A stretch of DNA of 64,000 bases. Source: Ampelomyces quisqualis (lineage: Eukaryota; Ascomycota; Dothideomycetes; Pleosporales; Phaeosphaeriaceae). Both the position numbers and the translations under genes were made by a program. The stretch spans positions 2,790,001-2,854,000 of the forward strand of contig JAGTXZ010000021.1 of the NCBI GenBank assembly GCA_018398575.1. Reading direction: 5' to 3'. How positions within the stretch are numbered: the stretch's first letter is position 1; each line of letters starts with the position of its first letter. Shown here in pieces: positions 34,708-44,030 of the stretch. The notes under the pieces were generated by a model. That model searched no databases, was not told the DNA's origin, and saw only the letters and a program-made list of their open reading frames with translations.

Positions 34708-36951
34708 CTACTCACTCAAAACCCTCGTCCAGTCGAACTTCCTCCAACCCTTCCTCCAACCCTCTACCCTCCTATCTGCCTTGACCCACCTCCCCATCCG
34801 CCTCACTACCTCTGCCCCAACATCTAGCATACCCCCCAGCGTTTCCCGCGCGAACAAATCCGCTTTGGGCCACACGCGCTCGTCCTCGACTACATGTCCC
34901 ATGCCTCCATCCAGCGTAAACCACACGTGAAAATACGGCATTTCCTTGGCGATACTCGTGCGGAATGCTACTTTGCCCAGTGCTTTTGAGGCAGCGAGCG
35001 TGTCGATGATGGGTTTATGTTGACTCCATTCCGCATCGCTACTTAAGATTGCTTCGCGGAAAAACGCGGGCGCTGTGTCGCCTAGTTCGAAGGGGATGGG
35101 AACAGCGCTGAGCGCAGCGTGTTGGCTACGACCTGGGTGCGCGGCGTTTTCGTAGAAAATCACGTCGCGGCCTTGGTCGTGGTACATCCGGGTCAAGGAT
35201 TTCATGAAGTTGCGGAGTTCTTCCCATTCGTCGTCGTCGCATTCGAGGAGGTTGGTGCGGTGTTGGATGGGGACGATTACGGCGCCTCCCGTTGAGATTT
35301 CGGGTTCAGTGGGGAGAGTGAGGAATGTGCGTGTGGCAAGCGAGATGATGGGCGCGAGGGGAGGTTGGGGCGGGGATTTGTCTTCGTGGTGGCACAGTGG
35401 ACAGTTGTCGAGGATGCGGTTCATTTTCTGGTAGTCTTGGATTGCGGTGTTGCGGAGGTTGATTGAGGATTTGGGCGCGCGGGCGGCGAGTTTGGATGCG
35501 TTGTCGTCGATGTAGTCGAGGTCGTTTGTGAATTTGGAGTCTTTTGCGATTCTTTCTGCGAGGAGGAGGCCTTCGCCGCCGGGGTGGTGTTTGGTGCGGC
35601 GTTCTTGACGGACCATGTCTTCGATGGACATGTCGTCGTTTTCCTTGACAAGTCCGCGCTCTACACCGCGTTTGTTGGTGAGGGCGGTGACTTCGCCTTG
35701 TCGGCCGCCAGCTAGCATGCGGTTCTCCATGGCGCTGAGGACGACGACATCCTGCTGGCGGCCGCCTGCGGTGGATTTGATTAGGGCAGCATTGTAATGG
35801 GCTTCGAGCTCTGCGGCATTGGGAGCCTTTTTCATCTTGGCCTTCATCATCTGTGCTTTGAGTCTGTTCAGCTCCGTCTGACTGAGCGCAACAGTATTCG
35901 TTGTTGGTTGTGGGTCGGACACAGTCTGGGCTTGCGGGAAGTCTTCTTCGTCCTGATGTCGCGACGATGGATGCATACCAGCCTTCAATCTGCGTTCCTC
36001 GTACAGTTGCCCGGACGGCTTTTCCTTTGCAGCGTAGTCCTTGCCATATGTCTTTCTGCGATCCAGCTCCATCTCTTCTTCCCGCGCTTCGTCAAAGTCG
36101 CGGAGGTGGCCATATTTCTCCATGGCCACGTCCTCTACTTTCCTTCCAGACTCCTCTGCAGCCCGATAGATTCCCTTCAGCTTGGTCATACGCCACTGTG
36201 CTCCAGGATCACCAAAAGTATAGCCGACATGTCGTTGCGCAGACTCATGCGCAACATGGCCCTCATCCCTGCTCAGGTCCGCCAGATGATGGTTTAGTTC
36301 GGCGTGATGGATCTTCAGCGCATGCTGCGGCTCGGCCGAGGCGTGGACATATGTCGTCTTCTCTTGCTTCTTCCTGCGCTGTACGTAGTCGATGTCCATG
36401 GAGGACGGCGCCTTCATCCAGTCGTCGCGCTGGAGGTCGGCGTCGGCTGCATCTTCAAGCTGCTGGTCCAAGATGGCGCCGTCTGGCGGCGCATAGTCCT
36501 TCTCCTCGGGCGCATCGTCGCCAGAAGACTCGTCCTCGTCGTAGTGCCGCGACTTGCGCTTCCGTGTCAGGCCATCTTCATCCTCACTGGCCGGAGTCCG
36601 ACTGCGCCCGACTCGTTTGTTTCGGCTCGATCGTGCAGGGTCCTGTTCGTGGTCGCGTCGCTTTCTACGTGCGCGCTCCTCGGAGGTTTCTCGATGATGG
36701 CGCGATCGCTTGCTCCGGTGCCGGTCGTCCCCGTCGTCCCCGTCGCGGCGATGGCGCGAGAAGTGATGCCTGTGTCGGCGGTCGCGGTCCTTTTCCTAGA
36801 CGGGATTGATTGATACGCGATCAACGCGCCAGCTGCGAAGGAGACGTACCTTGGAGCGATCATGTCTGTCGCGACTCCGACTCCGGTCGCGCTTCTTGTC
36901 TCCCTTCTTTTTGCCTTGCGCAAGCTCCTTCTCAAAGTCTTCGAGCCCCAT
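34708..36951 (-). CDS. cwf19: Pre-mRNA splicing factor Cwf19-like (CwfJ family)
   Basis: Exon 1 (36,951-36,850) encodes MGLEDFEKELAQGKKKGDKK and a basic RS-like tail. A 54-bp GT-AG intron leads to exon 2 (36,795-34,708); the total is 729 aa. Cwf19 binds the post-catalytic spliceosome and helps lariat turnover together with the debranching enzyme. The first 130 residues are Arg/Ser/Asp-rich. The middle has SQTELNRLKAQMMKAKMKKA and the helical SIEDMVRQERRTK block. The C-terminal half holds the two CwfJ domains: CPLCHHE (about residue 495), which opens the HIT-like CwfJ_C_1 part, HRTNLLECDDDEWEELRNFM, VIFYENA and FHVWFTLDGGMGHVVEDE. The 215-bp gap to GPN1 is a likely bidirectional promoter. Confidence 0.9.
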
Positions 36952-37166
36952 GGCTGCGGTCGAGGTGGCGGATGTGGTGGACGGCCGATGCTTTTGCACG
37001 TAGACATGACATGACCCATCCACATCGCTAGCGCAACGGCCCCGCCAAAAGATATACGGCGGCGTCTGCGCCTTCACGCGCCCCAACAACGAGACCACCG
37101 TGCAACAAGGCACTGCGCTCAAAGGAATACTACACCGACAGTCCAGCAAGGGCGCACACCGCCGTC
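36952..37166. promoter_or_regulatory. Divergent promoter cwf19 / npa3
   Basis: Only 215 bp separate the start codons of two housekeeping genes on opposite strands, so both core promoters must lie here. No canonical TATA box is evident. Confidence 0.6.
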
Positions 37167-38492
37167 ATGTCCACCCCAAAGGCCCCGGAAGCGTCCGCGC
37201 CCAGCCCGAACCTCCCCGTCTCAATCGTCTGCGTAGGCATGGCTGGTAGCGGCAAGACCACCTTCATGCAGCGCCTCGTCTCCCATCTCTACACCCACCC
37301 CGATCCCACCCAACGCGAACCCTCCGTCTCCAAAACACCACCCACGCCGCCGTACACAATCAACCTCGATCCTGCCGTGCACCATGTCCCCTTCACCCCC
37401 AATATCGATATCCGCGACAGCGTCAACTACAAGGAAGTCATGAAGCAATTCAATCTGGGGCCCAACGGCGGTATCCTGACCAGCCTGAACCTGTTCAGCA
37501 CAAAAATCGATCAGGTCATTGGGCTGCTGGAGAAGCGGACACAACCGCCACCACCGGTCAAGGAGGCGGAGCAGACGACTGTCGAGTTCATGACCAACAC
37601 TGGCAAGGACAAAGCCGCAGCACCGCCCCAACAGCCACAGGTCAAGCACATACTGGTCGACACCCCCGGCCAAATTGAGGTATTTGTGTGGTCGGCGAGT
37701 GGAGAGATTCTCCTCTCGAGTCTTGCCAGCACCTTCCCCACCGTGATTGCCTACATAATCGACACACCCCGCACAACCAGCACCAGCACATTCATGTCCA
37801 ACATGCTCTACGCCTGCTCGATCCTATACAAGACCAAACTGCCCATGATCCTCGTCTTCAACAAAACCGACGCCCAAGATGCCGAGTTTGCCAAAGCATG
37901 GATGACAGACTTTGAATCCTTCCAGTCCGCCCTCCGCGCCGAAGAAGACGGCGGCACGTTTGGCGGTGACGGTATCGGCGGCGGATCAGGTTACATGGGC
38001 AGCCTGCTCAACAGCATGTCCCTCGTCCTCGAAGAATTCTACAAACACCTCAGCGTAGTGGGCGTGTCTAGCATGACAGGCGCCGGCGTATCCGACTTCT
38101 TCGCCAGCGTCGAAGCGAAGAAGGTAGAATTCATGCGCGACTACCAACCCGAGCTCGAGCGCCGCCGCGCCCAACGCGAACATGATAAACAAACGACCCG
38201 CCAGCGCGAACTCGACAAGTTGATGAAAGATATGAAAGTCGGCGGCGCAGGCACGAAACCCAAACCGCGCCCGCGCACGCGTAAAGAAGAACCGGAGACG
38301 GTTAGCGATGTAGAAGAATCGAATTCCGAGGACGAGGACATGGACTATAGAGACCCCCTGGAAGAGGACGACAGCGATGATCCGGACCAGACGTTGAAAG
38401 CGAGATATTCACAGGCACTGAGGGATAGTGGCGCGGGCCAAGACGAGGACATGAGTTTTGCACGGTACACGCAGGCTGCCAAGTTTGGATGA
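37167..38492 (+). CDS. npa3: GPN-loop GTPase 1 (Npa3/XAB1)
   Basis: One uninterrupted frame of 441 aa. The protein is a cytoplasmic GTPase needed to assemble RNA polymerase II and import it into the nucleus. Features: Walker A GMAGSGKT at 24-31, the defining GPN tripeptide at 98-100 (FNLGPNGG), DTPGQIEVFVWSASG (switch/G3), and NKTD (G4) about residue 232. A Gly-rich insertion (GGTFGGDGIGGGSGYMGS) precedes the G5-region VVGVSSMTGAG. The C-terminal 110 residues are charged, with a helical ERRRAQREHDKQTTRQRE stretch and an acidic tail, as usual for fungal Npa3. Length and motifs are complete. It is divergent to cwf19. Confidence 0.95.
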   Translation: MSTPKAPEASAPSPNLPVSIVCVGMAGSGKTTFMQRLVSHLYTHPDPTQREPSVSKTPPTPPYTINLDPAVHHVPFTPNIDIRDSVNYKEVMKQFNLGPNGGILTSLNLFSTKIDQVIGLLEKRTQPPPPVKEAEQTTVEFMTNTGKDKAAAPPQQPQVKHILVDTPGQIEVFVWSASGEILLSSLASTFPTVIAYIIDTPRTTSTSTFMSNMLYACSILYKTKLPMILVFNKTDAQDAEFAKAWMTDFESFQSALRAEEDGGTFGGDGIGGGSGYMGSLLNSMSLVLEEFYKHLSVVGVSSMTGAGVSDFFASVEAKKVEFMRDYQPELERRRAQREHDKQTTRQRELDKLMKDMKVGGAGTKPKPRPRTRKEEPETVSDVEESNSEDEDMDYRDPLEEDDSDDPDQTLKARYSQALRDSGAGQDEDMSFARYTQAAKFG

Positions 38493-41354
38493 GATCAGTC
38501 ACCCCGAGCATGAGGAGTTTGGATTTGCCTAAGAGAAACGCGTCATGCACGGTAATGACAAGCGGACGAGCCCGCAGCGCAGACTGCCGCTCTCCGTCCA
38601 TGGACACTTTTCCTTTTGGCGCTGCGAATTCGTATCTGCACGCAGACTGGTCCTGCTATGAAACATGAGCATGACATGGCAGAAAGCATTACGGCGTTCC
38701 CACAACAGGGCAAAGAAAAGAAGACGACGAGTCGCAAGACGGGAGATGGATAGGTAGGCTTGGTAGCGAGCGAATGCAAGATTGTGTACGTGCATCCATG
38801 GTCTCACCTTGAAACACAGCGTGGCGTTGGCAAGACCACGTATGCTACATGCTTACATGAGATGCGAGGATGCACGTAGCTGAGTTGACTTGATATTCGC
38901 AGTGCATACGTCCATTCCACATGTTTCTTGCCTCAGCATGTGCCTCTGCATGTGTGTGTGTGTATCTGATCCCCTCACCTTACTCATACCAACATGGGCT
39001 CGACACATACTTGCGCAGCAATACCCATATCCTGACGCCGTGGCCCGTGTCGGGTGTAAGGATTTTGTCTCTCCACATGCGCCTGCAAGGAGCAAGACAT
39101 GACATGTTGTTTTCCGCCACGCTTACTCACGCTGCACGCCTGCTCGCTTGCATCGCGCAGGACATGAGCATCTGTGTGCATACTGTGGCGCCGCACATGT
39201 CGAGACCCCACGCCCACATCGTTGCGGACACGGCGTCTTGCAGCGCGTACGAGAAGCTTGAGCAGGATGAGGAAATGACAGGTCCAGGATGTCTGGTTTG
39301 GGCTTTTGCTTTGTTTTGTTGAGATGTGGAGTAGGTGAGTAAACAAGGGTCTGTGTTGAGCTGCAGGGCAGGGCAGATGGTATTTGGTGGGGCGGGAGGT
39401 TGGTGCTGCGACGGACAATAGATAACTCCCTGCATTACCATGTGGACTGGTAAGTGATGGACAAGAGACAAATGCTGGGAAATGACTTTCTTCTTCGCCT
39501 TTGGGGTGGTAGTGTCAACATCCAATCTCTCACTGTCCTGTAGCCATGGCCATGCACTTGAAAAGCCACATAGCCACCGTTGGGCAAAGCTGACAGACTC
39601 GAACGTTCGCTACCCGATTTTCGGACGTTGATGCAGGTGAGTATCGGTTCTCGTAAGGTGAGACGGCGCAACGTGGTACCATGTCCATCTGCTGTTAGTT
39701 CAACACGGACACATGGCGTTCTTGTGTAATTGTTCTGCTCAAGTCGAGACTCGACAGCGTGACATGTTTGGAGGACAAGACCAGGCCTCAACGGCATGTA
39801 CTCGAGGACCGGTTGCTCAAAATGGATGGGTGAGGGGATTCCAGGTCGCTGTGCAAGCGCAAGTCGTATCACTTTGGTCTATCACGGCTTGGATAGTTGC
39901 GCTGTCGTGGCCGATCCATGTCTAGAGAACATGTCAACAATGCGCGAGTCCCGTGAGCCGGGGAATCGGCACACAAGGTCCTGAAACAATCAGCTGCGTC
40001 TGGCTTACTGCCGTGTAGCCAAGGGCCTTCCGATCGTTACCCCGTAACAGGCATAAGCCATGCCTGTCTTACCTCTTTGAGAATGTGCAGGCAGATAGGC
40101 GATGTGCTACGACAGCAGCCATCCCGCCATTCCCCTCAACTAGAATGGATCAGCCACGAGGCTTGTGGATGTGAGGACATGCCTGTTAACAGGGCATCTT
40201 GAAACCACGCATGACCTGAAAGCAGAGGATCAACCTGAAAGAAGTGGAATCGGCATATTGCCGGCGACATGGTGAATGTTTGCGCAATACCAAGGCCGTC
40301 GAGTTCGCATGCAGTAAGTGCAGGCATGGGGCGCACGGCATCAAATTATGACAGCTCACGGTCGAAGACTTTTCGAGGCGGTGCTGCCGCCGTGCCGCGA
40401 CAGGGAAGAGGCGAGTACAAGGTTTGTCTGTTAACGTTGTGTAATCATACCCTCGCATGTCTCCACCCTGTGTTATTGAGGGGTCATCTGGGGCCAAAAA
40501 TATAGAGTGGTTTGGATAGAGTTCAGGGTAGACACCAATCAAAGCCATCGGGCTTCGATCCTCCCGCTCCGGACCCCCCCCCGACTGCAGCTCAGCTTGC
40601 AGATCATGAGCAGGCGCCGGCGAAATCACTGCAGGGTCCGCAACAAGCTAGCGAGTACGCCTTCCGGTACTCCGTACCACCCAACGTAATGGCGTGGGTG
40701 CCGAGAACAAAGACCCGTTGGACGACAGAGTTGCTGTCGTCAAGAATGGTAGAGTTGGTGTTGGCGCGAACTACGATTCACATGCGGGGCACAGGTAACT
40801 CAACGTTTTCCTTGCCTCTGGGCGTCACAGCTTCGTCATCGACAGAGCAGGGGTCCCTTCCGAGGACACATGTCACGGCAAAGTACCGAGTAGACGTAGA
40901 GATTGATAAGTTGCATTCCCTGTTCGGCCCTTCTGCTTTGAGCCGGGCCCGACTGGCTATGTGGGATCGCTTCACAAGTCCCTGCGGTGTTGATGGAAGC
41001 GGTTCCGGTAAAACAAAAGTTTGTGCCACAGAGGGCGGTACATGTCGAACCGTATGAGCCCGATGATGACAAGACAACAAAAAGAAATGTCCCAAAGAAA
41101 CCAAAGTCCATCTGGCGGTGGAGTTAGGGGTATACAGTAGAAGGGTAACCAGGTAGATTCCTAGAAAGAATCGTTACCTCACGCAACGCCGTAGTAAAAG
41201 TGGTTAGCCTTGACGGCATACGTCTAGGGTCCGCGCACAGCAAATTTTGAACGCCATGGATATCGTAACCTAAACACCAGCGCCTCGCTTGATTGGTGCG
41301 CATCAGAAGAAGAGACATGGAGAAAAGAACAAGGCGGTTTGGCGAGCCATGTGA
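38493..41354. other. Long intergenic region, no gene recognised
   Basis: Nearly 2.9 kb lie between the convergent npa3 and C2H2 genes. A short (tg)n run is at about 38,950-38,967. Several open frames of 100-180 codons occur on both strands, the longest at 40,512-41,057 (+), but none shows domain-like sequence, and they overlap one another. No tRNA cloverleaf was found. It could hold non-coding transcripts or a fast-evolving small gene; the sequence alone does not say. Confidence 0.5.
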
Positions 41355-42359
41355 CTAGTAGTGACGGCGGTCGGCCTCATGCTCGTCTTGGAATCGAGGC
41401 GACTGTTGCTGCTCCTGCTGGCTGGTGGCGGCATTGGCCAGGGCGTTGAGACCGCCATAGGGCAGGTTGTGGTAGGCGGCATTCGGGTCAGGGTATACAC
41501 GACGGTTGTAGTCCATGTATGAGGTGGTAGGCTGGGCTGGAAGCGCAAAGTGTTCCGTCGGGCTGGCCGGGAGTGCGGGATCGACAAGGCTGACTTGGGC
41601 CAGTGTTGATGTGGAAGCTTCCGAGTCGAGATGCTCGAGCTTGGGGCGCTGCTGGGTCCTGAGCTTTGCTTTTCTCGCGTCCCTGTCGGAGCCCTTGGAG
41701 GCAGCGCGGGCGGTCAGGTGGGTGCGACGATGCTGCTCCATGTTATCCTTGCGCGTGAAGGCTTTGTTGCACTCGGGGCAGATGGCGTCTTTCTTGCCCG
41801 TGTGCTTTTTGGCGTGGCGCGCAGCATGGCCCGAGGTGGTGAAGTAGTCTTTGCAGCCCACGACCTTGGCCATTGGGCACGGGTACTGGTTCTTTTTGGG
41901 GCGTCGGTTGGTCTGCGGTGCTGGGGGTGTGGCTGCGTTGCCCATGGACTGCTGCTGCTGCTGCTGCGGCGGCGGCGGCGGCGGCGGCGGGGGTTGCGGC
42001 TGGGTGTAATAGACGGGGTGAGATGAGGGGTGGTAGGGCAGAGCAGCGGGGATTTGTGGCATGGGCGAGTACATGTCCTTGTGGTGGGGGAAGAAGCTGG
42101 TCTGGGCAAAGTCGGGGGCGTCCTGGGGGTCGTAGGGAAAGTCTGGGGTAATGGGCGAGGGTGTTTGCATGGTTGTGGAGTCGGACGAGTGGCTGCGGAC
42201 TAGCTGCGGCGTGGGCGGCGAGCCAGTGGAGGACGAGTCGTAGCTCGAGGTGCGCGAACGCAGAGAAGGCGCAAAGGAGTGCAGGCGAGCGAGATGGTGG
42301 GGAGGGTCGTGGTCGTTGAGGAGAGAGACCTTGCGACCTGCCGAGTTTGTTCCGTCCAT
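41355..42359 (-). CDS. C2H2 zinc-finger transcription factor, Nrg1-like fingers
   Basis: A single exon of 334 aa starts at MDGTNSAGRKVSLLNDHDPP. Two adjacent zinc fingers lie at about residues 162-220. The first is C-X7-C-X12-H-X3-H (CPMAKVVGC, FTTSGHAARHAKKH) and the second a standard C-X2-C-X12-H-X3-H (CPECNKAFTRKDNMEQHRRTH). The FTTSGHxARH and FxRxDNxxQHxRTH wording resembles yeast Nrg1/Nrg2-type repressors. Before the fingers lie a poly-Pro then poly-Gln run (about 130-145) and Ser/Thr-rich sequence; the tail is Gln-rich. It is probably a nuclear DNA-binding regulator; targets unknown. The frame remains open upstream to 42,773, but the chosen ATG follows a TATA-like element by a sensible distance. 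Confidence 0.8.
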   Translation of the reverse strand: MDGTNSAGRKVSLLNDHDPPHHLARLHSFAPSLRSRTSSYDSSSTGSPPTPQLVRSHSSDSTTMQTPSPITPDFPYDPQDAPDFAQTSFFPHHKDMYSPMPQIPAALPYHPSSHPVYYTQPQPPPPPPPPPQQQQQQSMGNAATPPAPQTNRRPKKNQYPCPMAKVVGCKDYFTTSGHAARHAKKHTGKKDAICPECNKAFTRKDNMEQHRRTHLTARAASKGSDRDARKAKLRTQQRPKLEHLDSEASTSTLAQVSLVDPALPASPTEHFALPAQPTTSYMDYNRRVYPDPNAAYHNLPYGGLNALANAATSQQEQQQSPRFQDEHEADRRHY

Positions 42360-42515
42360 GTTGATTGGGCACGGCGCGTATGGAGGGTGGTGGGAGGAAT
42401 GCGGCCAGGTGCGGTGAGCGGATGAGGCGGGTGCACGTGAGTCGCGACAAAGACTGCGAGGCTTTGGAGGGGTGTCCGGGGCGGGGGGTGGTGCGAGGGC
42501 AGAGGGCGGAGGTGT

Positions 42516-42523
42516 TATAAATA
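42516..42523 (-). promoter_or_regulatory. TATA-like box upstream of C2H2 gene
   Basis: The sequence is tataaata on the plus strand and tatttata on the minus strand, about 157 bp before the C2H2 start codon in an otherwise GC-rich stretch. It could serve either strand; use by the minus-strand gene is the simpler reading. Confidence 0.4.
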
Positions 42524-43744
42524 TGGGCAGGCACAAGCAGGGCAAGATTCTCTCCCTCGCGCAGTTGGGCCGAGTGGCAGGGCTCGGGCGACAAGGGCCA
42601 GGGCTTTTCAGAAGTCGATGCAGCAAATCCTGGCTTTGCCATGGTCTTCTTTGCATGGCGCCCCAAGCTGGTAGCGCGGGTCCAATGCTGGCCGCCGGAG
42701 AGGAGCCGCCGAGGAGCGCCAGGAACCGAGAGATGGGCAGGGTACGGAGGAGATGCGGTATTCTATCGACCACCTACCCGCGCCACGAGCCAAGCGGAGT
42801 ACTCAAGCGATATCGCAGCAGGGGCAGCCTCCCAGAAACGAGGCCAAGAGCCGTATGTCCAGCATCAAGAGCCGTGTACACAGCATCAAAACAAGTATAT
42901 ACAGCATCAATCCCTCTCTACTCCGGGTCCCGAGGCGGCGAGTGAGTGAAATTGGACGTCAGGGTCTGGTGCATGGGGGGCCCCTGCGGTGGCGCGGCCC
43001 GCCATGCCGCATGCAGCTAGCCCGCCGCCAGCATCCACGCGCCGCATCGGCAGACGGCAGGCAATCGAGAACCGCGACAGAACGGCTACGTCATGGCCCG
43101 CGAGGATCGGGTCTGCGGTGCAATCGACCTGGTCTCCGCCCTGCTAGCCACTGCCCCGTCGTCTCCTCTGTCCTTGAAACCTCGACTGTCTGCAAAATGA
43201 CTTCCTCTGCTGCCAACATCCCATCGCGCATCGTCGTCGCTGGTTGGCTGGCGCTCGCAACGGTCGCGTCCGCCCCCGGCCCCACTCGTACATGGCACGT
43301 GGTCCGGAGCAGCTTCTGCCCAGCACGGCCGACAGGATACCTTCACTCCACAGTTCTGACTTTCCTTTTTCTTTTCTTGCCGTCCTGGCCAGGGACAAAC
43401 GATACAAGGGTCCATGGGTGGATCCCTGGATAGCCGTAGAAGCCGAAGAGGGGTTGCAAACATGAAACAGGAACATGATTCACATGACAAAGAGCCCTCT
43501 TGACTGCCCAAACTCCACACGCTCGCTTCACAAACCACAGCAACGCCGCCATCCATCTTCCATCGCTGCCGTAACCCCCCCTCTCCCCGAAACAGAGCAC
43601 CCGAAGCAGACTATTGCCGGTCTAGCCCCAAGGCTGGTCAAGAGACGCGGAACATGCCGCGCATGGTGCGTTGGTGCAATATTGTGGGCGGATGTGTCTC
43701 CGAGAAAATAAAAGCGTGCGGAGAAGGGCTCTGGGAAATGCGTG

Positions 43745-44007
43745 AGCGTTAGCTTACCGGTAGTGGGTTGTGGTTCGTCTTGGTTGGAGGGGATACAGGA
43801 TGACAATGATGCATGGTTTGTCTTGCTTAGAGGGGATACAGGATAACAATAATAATGCATAGTTTATCTTAGTTAGAGGGGATACAGGATGACAATGATG
43901 CATAGTTTGTCTTGCTTAGAGGGGATACAGAATAACAATAATAATGCATAGTTTATCTTAGTTAGAGGGGATACAGGATGACAATGATGCATGGTCCGTC
44001 TTGGAGG
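43745..44007. repeat. Minisatellite with alternating 43/46-bp units
   Basis: The core ggatacag recurs at 43,791, 43,834, 43,880, 43,923 and 43,969, so the spacings are 43, 46, 43 and 46 bp. Units of type A carry gatgacaatgatgca, and units of type B carry ataacaataataatgca. The real period is therefore an 89-bp AB dimer, present about two and a half times. It lies just beyond the 3' end of the UNC-45 gene. Confidence 0.9.
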
Positions 44008-44030
44008 GAAAGAGGTTGCTAGCCACGTCG

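Larger units (their letters stand above)
42360..44030. other. Intergenic region with minisatellite
   Basis: This 1.67-kb gap precedes the C2H2 gene and follows the UNC-45 stop. It contains the C2H2 promoter and the alternating 43/46-bp tandem array. Reading frames of 70-230 codons (for example 42,753-43,433) overlap on both strands and look like composition artefacts. Confidence 0.5.

Noticed and set aside
40512..41057. 181-codon plus-strand frame in the long intergenic region
   Set aside because: No recognisable motif, no splice-linked neighbours, and an antisense frame of over 100 codons covers part of it. Not enough to call a gene.
42753..43433. 226-codon plus-strand frame upstream of the C2H2 gene
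   Set aside because: It overlaps several frames of similar length on both strands and has no domain-like sequence or good start context; length is explained by GC-rich DNA.
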